Source of the DNA: Mesodorylaimus sp. YZB2_4
Lineage: Eukaryota; Nematoda; Enoplea; Dorylaimida; Dorylaimidae
Length of the DNA stretch: 64,000 bases
Assembly (NCBI GenBank): GCA_030248295.1
Contig: JASANH010001265.1
Location: forward strand, 496,001 to 560,000
Direction of reading: 5' to 3'
The translations under genes were made by a program, and so were the position numbers. Positions 54,175 to 63,539 of the stretch are shown here, one piece after another (the first letter of the stretch is position 1; every line of letters starts with the position of its first letter). The notes under the pieces were generated by a model. That model did not search any database and was not told the DNA's origin. It saw only the letters and a list, made by a program, of their open reading frames with translations.

Positions 54175-54343
54175 GGTGACATGAATGAGGCTAGTTGTTC
54201 TTCTCAACCCTGAAAACCCGCGAGTACATGTGACCAGCCAGTAGCCAAGCAGGATCTTTCTTGATCACCTTTTGTCAGCCTGGACCGGCCTGCTCCGAAG
54301 GCGCATCAAACCACATGTACTACCTTTCCTAGTTTAATTTCAT
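54175..54343 (+). repeat. Dispersed ~170-bp repeat, copy 2
   Basis: Begins GGTGACATGAATGAGGCTAG and ends CTACCTTTCCTAGTTTAATT. It is in the opposite orientation to copy 1 and the same as copy 3. Copies 2 and 3 flank the DEG/ENaC region. Confidence 0.85.
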
Positions 54344-54603
54344 AATAATTTCATATATAATTTCATTTGCTAATATAATAATCATGCGCAACCTGATCAA
54401 AATTTAACAAAAAACCAAAATCTTGCACGATACTAAAACCTGATAGCAAAAACGCTGTGCTGTGCACAAAAACCACTCATGCAATAACCTACGAATTTCA
54501 CCACAAAAAGGATTAATATTTGTGAGGAACAGGAGAAAACTGGGTCAATCACATATGCACTGCGCCTTGCCTATGAAATGGCGCGACCTGCCTCGCACAT
54601 CGC

Positions 54604-57258
54604 CTATTTAAAAAAAAAAGCAGCCACAACCCAATATGCGCATTCTGCAAACGTGACAAAACTCAGTCCTAGAATCAATCCGAAGCTGTCGCCAATCATG
54701 GCCACGAAGTTGGACGCAGTGATTTTAAGGACATCAATTTCTAAGCGATATTCTGGCTCGATTTCGATAGTTACCTTGTTATGTAGGACGACTGATATAT
54801 TTCCAAGATCTCCAGCTATAAGAGTCGAGTATATTCTCGTATCGTAATACCATGTATCGCACGATGGCACGCATTTCTTCATGTCGTCTTTTATAGCATT
54901 CAGCTGCAAAAAGATTGAATAAAAACCTTAAATATAAAATTTTGTAAGCAAACAAACCCCTGCGTTTAGAAGTCCCTTATCCGCACTCCTTAACCACTGT
55001 TCGAGACCTTTGTTGCACACGTAAATGTGCGCCGGGGTGCAGACAGAAGTGTCGTTAGGTTTCATTGTGTCGAAATATGGAACGCAGCCACACTTAAGAG
55101 AAAATGGTATGAAAAATCGTGCGTTAATGCACGTCTCGAAATTGTACTCTTCAGGTGTTGAAATATTTTTGATGTATCTGAAATTACGCGATATACAGTG
55201 GAAAGCATTCAGGCAGGAGTCGCAATTGTACTCGGTACGGGTACCCAGTACTATACCAGGTATGTACTAGGTATCGATACTTAGTAAAGCGCCCATGGAT
55301 CGCACTACAGCTTACTAAGTAAGCGCGTGCCTCGATGCGAATCGCATTATACCTTGTATCCGGGCCGGTCTTCGCCGGTTGTGGCCATGGCATACTGTAG
55401 AAAACAGCGCAAGTGGTCTGAAGATCGCTGTTATGGTGCGAAGTTGCAGCTGTAAGCACCCGTTACCAGGTACCAATACTCGGTACAAGCGATCGCACTG
55501 CTCATCTCGGCCGCGTCTTGGCCATAACGAGAAACGGGCACGGTCGACACCCGCGCCTCGGTACTCCGTACCTACTCGGTATCACGAAAACCAGGTGCTG
55601 ATCGCACTAGAAAAGTTACTCACTAACGGCGCTAGTTCGAACGCGACTTTTTGGTGATACCGAGTAGGTACGGAGTACCAAGGCACGGGTGTCGACCAGT
55701 GCCCGTTACTCGTAGGAGGCACTTGCACGAAGGATCCCTTACTCTTTCAAATCGTCGTGAATACCAGAATCATGAATTTCATCATAGTGATATTGGTTGA
55801 CACAATTAAAAAGGTTGATTCTTCGTTTTGCTGTGGCCAAAATATACGATGCAGTGCCAGGAGCGATAGAATTGAATGCGTCGAAAAGAGTGGGTATCCT
55901 ATTTTTCAGTAAGACGGTCATGGCGGCCTGCCCACTGCCGACGTAGTTGGGTGGAAAATTATGAGTGCCGATGGCTGTTTCGAATTGCAATTTGATCGAT
56001 CGAGATGTGGGGGATGATCGATTTTTTCGACGCAATTCAGCATTTATCTGAAAGTAATTGTTTCCAACAGTAACCTACAGTATTCTTGAGTTGATCGCGT
56101 CTTTTACATAACGTTGGAGGAGCGCGCGTTCGAGCCTTTTATTAGCTTCGAGGCATCTCAAGTATGCTATAAACAATTCAGTGAAAAAAACTAATTTGAC
56201 CCAACATCTCTGGTAAGGCCTCTCCCCGTGACACCGAATACCCCGTGCTGGTCTACCCATCACGAAGAGGGTCTAAAAAAGAAGGGGTAGAGGGTATGTT
56301 ATTCATGAATCTCAGTACTGACACAAATCCTGAGGTCTGAGGCCGTATTCCAGAAAGCAAACGCAGCCACCTCACTTTAAAATCTCGATGGAAAAAGCTT
56401 TTAAAACACCCTCTCTGATAGAAACTTACGTCGAGCAAGAAACATCTCCAGTCTTCACTGTTGTAGGTCCTTCTGTTGTCTGTACAACAATCGAAATCCA
56501 CTCCATCAAGGCTGCATTTGGTGAAAACATCTTCACAACTGAGCATTCCAAACTCGTACAAAAAGCCTATCGATTTCCACCTCGATCCGCCAGCTTTGAC
56601 TGCTTTATACAGGATTTTGTTGTATGCGGACGCGTAAAAGTTATCTAACCATCCAATATTATCGGGACGAGTTGTCATATATCCTATTGTAAACGAGATT
56701 ACTTGTCTCAAAGTCGTCGGGAATGGCCATTTGTTAATCATGCGTTGGATTTGTTTATCTTTTTCCAATTCGGGCATCACCATTTCGAAACGATCATGAA
56801 GAAATTTGTAATTAATAGCAAATACGCAAACCCAAGTTCTCGGCAATTTTATGGGCGGCGCATTCGCGTGTTCGATTGAAAGAGCTGTGTCGAAGCGGCT
56901 GTATTGCACAATTGCGGGAATCAAGTAGTATAAAGTACCGCAAGCAGCAAATTAGAATAAAAGCCCAGAAGCGACGTTCGGCTCGTGTTTTAGCATGAAT
57001 CAAATTGTGCAGACCAGTGATGGAAATGTTATCCAGACAAGAACGAACTGTTGGTTTTTTAGCAGGTTTCGAATTACTGTGATTGTCAATAACCTGACAG
57101 CTGGACTTATCACTTTGCGAACACGCACTGTGATCAGGGGCCTGGCTTGTTCTCGATTTATTTTCCGTGTCTTCCGCACTCAACTCTTGCATTTGTATGG
57201 CCTGTTCCATATGCGGGCTTTTCAAAATTGATAGAGATGAATTTATATTTTTCCACAT
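54604..57258 (-). CDS. DEG/ENaC-type (degenerin/pickpocket) sodium channel subunit, frame disrupted in TM1
   Basis: The N-terminal exon (ATG 57258) has LDNISITGLHNLIHAKTRAE then RRFWAFILIC, the pre-TM1 and TM1 region. The frame then shifts by one base, and TM1 continues as CGTLYYLIPAIVQYSRFD. The extracellular part includes LPRTWVCVFAINYKF. An exon at 55745-about 56040 ends HDDLKE and joins in phase to 54961-55188, which carries FETCINARFFIPFSLKCGC and VPYF, the hallmark cysteine-rich finger. The last exon has MKKCVPSCDTWYYDT, then IGDSFGLILGLSFVTFAECA (pre-TM2/TM2 with a GLS selectivity-filter triplet), and a stop at 54604-54606. These channels are trimeric, amiloride-sensitive sodium channels for mechanosensation or peptide/acid sensing. 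Splice joins at 56050-56260 are unclear. With the TM1 frameshift this may be a pseudogene, or the sequence may hold an indel error. Confidence 0.75.
55531..55708. mobile_element. Foldback/MITE-like inverted repeat in a DEG/ENaC intron
   Basis: Arms 55531-55590 and 55649-55708 are nearly perfect reverse complements over about 60 bp, parted by a 58-bp loop. Shared blocks include GTCGACACCC, GGTACTCCGTACCTACTCGG and TATCAC. Related GGTAC-rich motifs also lie outside at 55220-55275 and 55460-55490, so the full element may span about 55210-55735, within the intron between exons 55745-56040 and 54961-55188. Confidence 0.75.
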
Positions 57259-57354
57259 TTATATCGAGAGTAGATACGATGCTGGGGAAAAAATTTCAAA
57301 GATATCTGCAAAAACGATCTTTAGTTGTGTGTGAAAACCTTTTGGACAGTTTCA

Positions 57355-57770
57355 CTTACCAAGAAGGCGTTGTATGGCGCATGGTCGATGGCAAGAATAT
57401 CGCGGGAGCGAGCATGAGATAAGTCATCCTTTGGGATAATTCACCTTTATGAGTGCAGAGTTTTGTTTTAGCTCTCCAGGTTTAGGGTCACTTGGCGTGG
57501 TCTCATCGAGAAGCATTCCCAACAGGGGATAAGACCTCGAGTCGTATGATACGATTGCCGCAGATGCTTGTTCTCTGACCAGACCTCTAGCGCTACCCTG
57601 AAAACAGTATATGCATGTCGCTAGGAGACTTAAACTTACTGAAATGTATTGAGTTGTCGACGACTGCACAATTTCTGGCGGAATACTGCCCGTAGAAGGG
57701 AGGCTACACGCATCGAGCACGTTGTTTCGATGGTGTAAACTTGACATGAATTTGTGGCCACAGTCTCTGA
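57355..57770 (-). CDS. Coding exons of an unrecognised protein upstream of the channel gene
   Basis: Three exon-like frames with consensus splice sites lie here: about 57641-57768 (DCGHKFMSSLHHRNNV to SSTTQYIS, donor GTAAG), about 57452-57600 (GSARGLVREQASAAIVSYD to KQNSALIK) and about 57358-57430 (DDLSHARSRDILAIDHAPYN, donor GTAAG). They could be the 5' part of a longer DEG/ENaC N-terminus or a separate gene; I do not recognise the sequence. No signal peptide or membrane segment is visible. Confidence 0.35.
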
Positions 57771-57899
57771 AACAAGATAAGCATAATGAATATGATCAGG
57801 TGTATACTTAATAAAGCAATGCAAACGAAGGCTCAGGGAAAATGACGGCTCATTCCTATTTATATTGCATTTTACGGTGTCTGCATGGGCTTATTAGAT

Positions 57900-58080
57900 G
57901 GTGACATAATTGAGGCTAGTTGTTATGGTCTACTTGTCAGCCCTAAAACCGCGAGTAGATGTGACCAGCCAGTAGCCAGGCGCGATCTTTTATCACCTTT
58001 TGTCAGCCTGGACTGGCCTGCTCTGAAGGCGTTCAAACCACATGTACTACCTTTCCCGGTTTTATTTCATGAATTTTTTG
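57900..58080 (+). repeat. Dispersed ~170-bp repeat, copy 3
   Basis: Begins GGTGACATAATTGAGGCTAG and runs through GTCTACTTGTCAGCCCTAAA and ACCAGCCAGTAGCCAGG to TTTCCCGGTTTTATTTCATG. It is about 85-90% like copies 1 and 2 by eye. Confidence 0.85.
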
Positions 58081-58483
58081 CTTATTACTAATTTTCAAAG
58101 GAGTAGTAACTCGAAAACTGAATTTAACTGATTCTAAAAAGATTCAGTTAACTGATAGATTCAGTTTCAGTCAACTGTAACAACGCTATTCATATGTGAT
58201 CCAGGGACATTCACGCATTTACGGAAGAGCGCATCCTTGCGACTAAAGTGCCTCCATATTTTAATCATGGTCAGTTTCCCCTTTTTTCTGCTGCATTTTC
58301 AGCATGTGAGTATGAACTGACTTATGGGCCATTATCACCCATCGACTATAAGTCTAGTTGAATGCAAGATCCTACGTCATTTCTCTGGCGCGTTCGATAC
58401 AGTATGCCTCGTACGTGTGTACATTATGTCCGGTCTGGCTCATGCTCATCTTCTACTACAGGGGCACGTTACACACAAAAGCT

Positions 58484-58545
58484 TACCCGGGCCGCGAGTC
58501 GAACATTCGCCTCGCGCACCTACCCCACCAAACCACGAGCCTGAT
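58484..58545 (-). repeat. tRNA-derived SINE fragment
   Basis: The minus strand reads CTCGTGGTTTGGTGGGGTAG (A-box region) and TGTTCGACTCGCGG (B-box region). Both are nearly identical to the element at 59853-59935, so the two are copies of one SINE family. Confidence 0.6.
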
Positions 58546-58914
58546 GCGAACTGGCATATCATTGCATCTTTGAGTATTTATCATTGCATTCAAAATCATG
58601 CTGGCAAAAAAGCGTAGAGTTGGTCACCCATTAGCAAACAGATGCCTTCCTTTCTCGTTACCAGTTCAATCATCTGCCACTGTTTTCCAGCTTACGCTTC
58701 TGGAGCACTCCCTTCCCGATCCCTTCCTCTCCCCTTCCCCTGCTTCGCACATCTCCACGACATTCAAGCTCGACCACTTTTTATCGTGATCGGGATCCCG
58801 AACGCACGCTATAAACAGGTCCCCATAATTTCTCGGTCGACGTGACGGCCTAATTTTCGTTTCAGGGCACATAACATTGAACGCGTTTTGAATATGCACA
58901 GTAAATTTCGGAAA

Positions 58915-59095
58915 TAAATAGCACTAGCCTTTGAAGCACTTAATTCCAAGCCAAGCTTGAAGCCATTCGTTGACGAGATCAAGTATCGACTGACAGATCT
59001 GCGAGGCGCTTTCAATAAGTTTAGTCGGAACAAGGACCACTAAATCGTCAGCATATGCTGTCGCGTCATCGCGAACTGTTAGCTAGATGTTTAGA
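58915..59095 (-). pseudogene. LINE (non-LTR) reverse transcriptase fragment
   Basis: The minus strand encodes TAYADDLVVLVPTKLIESAS with the catalytic YADD box (about 59044-59058), followed by QSILDLVNEWLQ. The frame then shifts to GLELSASKASAIYF, the conserved segment after YADD in many LINE reverse transcriptases. Only about 60 residues remain, so it is a dead fragment. Confidence 0.7.
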
Positions 59096-59690
59096 TTAGT
59101 GATGAATGTTTACAAGCTACCTGAATTACTAGCATTAGTAGCTACGAGGCGATAGGCCCGACCCATCTATACTATCCCACAGTTAGGGAGTCACCTTTGC
59201 TTTGTGTAACTTAATGGAAAGGATAGGCGTATAGTTCGCAATAAAAGTGTTCGCGAACGGTGGGAAGAGTCGCCACATAAAGTGGTAGCAGAACGTGGTT
59301 GATCAGCATTGACGACTGAGGATTCACCAACCACATTATTGGCGACTGGGGTTAACATGGTGGCAGATGGTTTATTGGACCACTCACGATCAGATGCATC
59401 ACCAGTGCGTCCACTGACCACCCAGCTCAACTTGGACCCATTCACATATAGGCCTTTGCCCAGTTCTACTCTTTCGGCTGTGATCAAATCCCAATAATAA
59501 TTATTCCCAATCAGTAGATCCCTGGTTTCGGTGGTTTTTTTGTCAACCGGGTCAGCCAGTGGCATCGTCTGATATAATGCTCCGTATCTGGCCACATCCA
59601 CCAACTTGTAGTGAATTTCTTTAATTCTTTGGACGGTATTTGCTAGGAGCTCCATGGCGGATCCATCCAGCAATTTCAGTTTCAGTTTTA

Positions 59691-59709
59691 CCCCCCCCCC
59701 CCCCCCCCC
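59691..59709 (+). repeat. Poly-C run inside the BEL/Pao remnant
   Basis: Nineteen C residues, read as a glycine run on the minus strand. Confidence 0.9.
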
Positions 59710-59852
59710 GGCCCGAATCCGCGTAGCCTCGATCCTACCAAATGTGTAAATCTGCAGTGTCTCTTGAGACTGCTCATATTCATGTTTTACCACATCACCA
59801 AACCCTTATGCGCACTCGTGGGTGAAGGGACACATTTTACGCGAAATGATTT

Positions 59853-59935
59853 ACCGTCCCGCGAGTCGAACACTCGCCCGTAACTGCGCACCTGGCGAGA
59901 AAGGCAGACGCCTAACCCACCAGGCCACGAGACCG
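59853..59935 (-). mobile_element. tRNA-derived SINE inserted in the BEL/Pao protease
   Basis: On the minus strand the A-box region is CTCGTGGCCTGGTGGGTTAG. The T arm is GCGAG-TGTTCGA-CTCGC, with a perfect 5-bp stem and a B box. ACCGGTCTCG and CGGGACGGT at the ends can pair with small bulges, as in a tRNA acceptor stem. It splits the protease coding region, so it arrived after the retrotransposon. Confidence 0.65.
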
Positions 59936-61829
59936 GTTGCGGTTCTGCGGTTCTGCGGCGACTGAGCTTCTGCTTTTAATTTTGCAACCAGCTTTTCGGT
60001 CACATATGTGCGCTGACTCCCACATTCGAAATCTAGTCGGACCTTCACTTCATGCGGCGACTTTGGGGTCTTGACATGTGTACTCGCGGTTTTGAAGAAG
60101 ACCACGTCCATCCAAATTGATCAGGGCATTTTCAGGCTTGTGGCCCTCACGTTCGGTTTTCTGATGTTCTTCCCAAACAGGATAGGCCGCTTCCTTCTTT
60201 GGATCCTGCATGAAGAACTTCTTTGGGCACAAACTTCCATGATGACGTTTCTTCTGTTTGTAGTGCACGCCTTTCCAGATTTGCAGACCTTTTGGCTATG
60301 ACCTTCTCGGATGCAGACGAAACATTTTCCCTTGATCTATTTCTTCTTGGCTTCAACTGTATAGTATACACTGGACATTCATCAGCCCAATGGTCGCCTA
60401 GGCAAAAGAAACATTTGCTACTCTGCGTCTTCTCAGCTCTGGAGTAGGTCTAAAGGGTACCTGTCGTCGTGTGATATTCGCCCTGTTTTTTCTGGTCGTC
60501 GGTCGACATGTGATATCCTCCATATCTCTTCTGGGGTGCATTTTGCACACGCAAAAACCTGTAATAGGTTTCGGTGCCACGGATGCGGGTGGCTTGTGGT
60601 GCTGATCAGCCAGTTCTCGGGCTTCGAGCAGCTTCTGTACCCTTTTTCGTAGTGCGGCTACCGTCCAAGCCTCATCTCCCCGATTTTCTTTCAGACGCAA
60701 AATTACATCGCGCGGTAGTTTCGAAAAAATCACTGACACGACATGTCCATGCTCTAGCTCTTCGCCTTGGGCTTCCAACGAATGAAGATGCTTTTCCACT
60801 ATGTCCCACACAAAACGGATTTTAGGCGTCTGATCTGGTGGCGCCTGCAGAGTCGAGAGGGCCATATAGGGCGAATTGACGACCACCTGTTTATCGCCGT
60901 ATCGCTTGTTCAAAATTTCGACCGCATGCGCATCATTTCCGTTCGTTAAGGACAGGCCTGTAATGGCCGACTTGGCTTCCCCAAGCAGCTGGCCACGTAA
61001 ATAGTTAAATTTGTCAACATCAGACAGTGTGGTGTTGTTATGAATGGCCGTCTCAAAGGAGTCCCAAACCTCATGCCACTGCATGACGTCACCAGAAGAT
61101 CTCTTCAAATCGATATTGGGCAGCTTCACACTCGGGGCGGCTACCGCGTCCTGACGATTCAGGCCCATGGCGATTGCTTGCCTGCGCTGAAAATCATGGT
61201 CACGGGCTCGGTGAGGGTTGAGAACAACGGAAATTTCCTCAATCACAGCATCCAGCTCCAGTATCAGGTTCGAGTCGGTTTCTGCGACCTCGTCGACTGA
61301 TTTCTGATCAGCTTCTGTCGTGCAGGTTATCTGAATCACTTTCTCATGGAGCTGGAAAAATGCACTACGACGGGCCTTCAGCTTTTTGACGAAGAATTTC
61401 GTCTCCATGATGTAGGCATCACGGGCTGCTTCAGTGTGGAAAGCCATAGTCAAGGCCGGCTTCTCAGTTATTGACTTCTTGCTTTCGTTACGAGCTGCTC
61501 TCAAAGAAAGAAGAATATTCGGCATCGTCGACTGAATCCGGAAAAATGACTCAGGAAAAACGGAGGGCTTCCAAAGCAGAGAACGGAAATCACTATGACG
61601 TCCAATTGATCCTCCACAGCGGAAGAGAATAGCGTAATTGTGTGACGTCACAGTCGCTCAGAAAAATCGCAGAAAAGGTCAACAGCCCAACGGACGGTCA
61701 ATATCAGAACACAGAGCATAGCACACTTCCCAGCTTTCGTCGGACTCCCACACGCCTCAGCCTGACGGTCCAAAAATGACCAGGTAGAAAGGAACCGCAG
61801 CCAAATCTTCGTTTCCTACAGGGCGCGTG

Positions 61830-62700
61830 AGGAGCTCCTTCCTAGCTAGGAGGACAGACTACTTGCTCGAAGGAAGTGGCAACCGCAACATGCAAGATGC
61901 AGAAAACAGACCGCATGCCAATGGAACCAGAATGAATTCACTTCTGGAGGAAATAAAACTGGAAGCTTGGTGGAGTTCGGAGTCCATTAAAATCGAGGAC
62001 CAACCCCAAGCTTCGCTTGATGACACCGTTTAGCAGAAATTCAACCAATCGATTCAGTACGACGGCCAGCGTTATTTGGTCTGGCTATGGGACGTTTGCA
62101 GTCATTGATTCGCCGCCTGAAAGCGTATCCTGATCTTCCAGAGAAGTACAATGCCATAATCCAAACACAGGTACAGCAGGGTATCATCGAAACGGCGCCA
62201 AACCCCGATAACGCTGTCACCAAACGGCATTATATTCCGCACCATCCAGTAATTCTCCTTAGAAAAGCACAACGAAAGTCCGTATTGTATATGATGGCTC
62301 GGCAAAGTATAGGAAAGAATTGCCGCATCAACGAGTGCTTGAACCGTGGTCCAGTTATGTTGGAGGACTTTTGCGCTTTGCTCATGCGATTTCGTCTGAA
62401 CAAGGTCCCGTTGACTGCGGATATTGAGAAAGCGTTCCTGCAGATTGGGCTGCCACCAGCAGCGAGAGATGTTACCCGACAAAGCTGGACACGGAAGGCA
62501 ATCTCGAAATTTACCGTTTTAACCGAGTGCCATTTGGCATAATTTCGAGTCCGTTTCTGCTTAGTGCCACTATCCAGTACCACTTGCTCGAGATGGCTCT
62601 GATATGGCCTTGGCTCTGCTCCGAGATTTGTATGTGGATAATCTGATCAGTGGTGCACCATCCGCGGATCAAGCGCATATTTTCTATCAGACGGAACACC
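61830..62700 (+). pseudogene. BEL/Pao reverse transcriptase fragment, opposite orientation
   Basis: The plus strand carries a typical Pao pre-RT and RT region with stops and frameshifts. ESIKIEDQPQASLDDTV is followed by a stop, then FNQSIQYDGQRYLVWL, then a frame with LRLKAYPDLPEKYNAII-like spacing (62087-62542), QQGIIETAPN and [19 protein letters not shown] (the [12 protein letters not shown] motif). In another frame [20 protein letters not shown] holds the YVDN catalytic box near 62620. It runs head-to-head with the gag remnant, so it is not part of one intact element. Its right end abuts the 11-bp array. Confidence 0.8.
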
Positions 62701-62707
62701 GAGGGGG

Positions 62708-63415
62708 CTCTAACGGGTCTCCGACGGGACACCCTGTCTAATGAAAATTTTTTCGATCTCCAATGTCTTTCTTTCTTTTTATTATTTGCTCTTTAATTTT
62801 ATCTATGGGACACCGTCGGGTCTCCGACGGGTCTACGACGGGTCTCCGACGGGTCTCCGACGGGTCTCCGACGGGTCTCCGACGGGTCTCCGACGGGTCT
62901 CCGACGGGTCTCCGACGGGTCTCCGACGGGTCTCCGACGGGTCTCCGACGGGTCTCCGACGGGTCTCCGACGGGTCTCCGACGGGTCTCCGACGGGTCTC
63001 CGACGGGTCTCCGACGGGTCTCCGACGGGTCTCCGACGGGTCTCCGACGGGTCTCCGACGGGTCTCCGACGGGTCTCCGACGGGTCTCCGACGGGTCTCC
63101 GACGGGTCTCCGACGGGTCTCCGACGGGTCTCCGACGGGTCTCCGACGGGTCTCCGACGGGTCTCCGACGGGTCTCCGACGGGTCTCCGACGGGTCTCCG
63201 ACGGGTCTCCGACGGGTCTCCGACGGGTCTCCGACGGGTCTCCGACGGGTCTCCGACGGGTCTCCGACGGGTCTCCGACGGGTCTCCGACGGGTCTCCGA
63301 CGGGTCTCCGACGGGTCTCCGTCGGGTCTCCGACGGGTCTCCGACGGGTCTCCGACGGGTCTCCGACGGGTCTCCGACGGGTCTCCGACGGGTCTCCGAC
63401 GGGTCTCCGACGGGA
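62708..63415 (+). repeat. 11-bp minisatellite, about 55 units
   Basis: The main array (about 62813-63415) repeats CGACGGGTCTC head-to-tail with almost no variation. Exceptions are one CTACGAC unit near 62832, one GTCGGG unit near 63320 and edge units. A two-unit outlier (62708-62733) lies 80 bp to the left across an AT-rich spacer; both blocks are bordered by GGGACACC. The unit has no stop in any of six frames. Every 33 bp therefore encodes SPTGLRRVSDG on plus and ETRRRPVGDPS on minus, giving open frames of about 200-350 codons with no evident protein meaning. Confidence 0.95.
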
Positions 63416-63539
63416 CCTTCGTTATCTGGCATTTCTCATTCAGACCATTTTCATATTTTCTACCAGTTTGGTCCATTGCTTCGAGAGGCATCTGCAAGTT
63501 GCAAGCAGAACGCAGTTCCGTCAGTCCGTCGTCTTTTCG

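Larger units (their letters stand above)
59191..61651 (-). pseudogene. BEL/Pao retrotransposon gag, zinc knuckles and protease region (degenerate)
   Basis: A 417-codon frame (60398-61651, with a better internal start near 61525, MPNILLSLRAARNES) is a BEL/Pao gag of the DUF1759 type, with LPNIDLKRSSGDVMQWHEVW and FNYLRGQLLGEAKSAITGLS. Just past its stop, in shifted frames, are two zinc knuckles (CFCLGDHWADEC and CFVCIREGHSQKVC). A DUF1758 aspartic protease follows, where VRLDFECGSQRTYVTEKL has ECG in place of the usual catalytic DSG. A SINE (59853-59935) and a C19 run (59691-59709) interrupt it. The protease/linker then resumes (LLIGNNYYWDLITAERVELG, SKLSWVVSGRTG). Reverse transcriptase is not found on this strand. 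It is a dead, truncated element. Confidence 0.85.
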
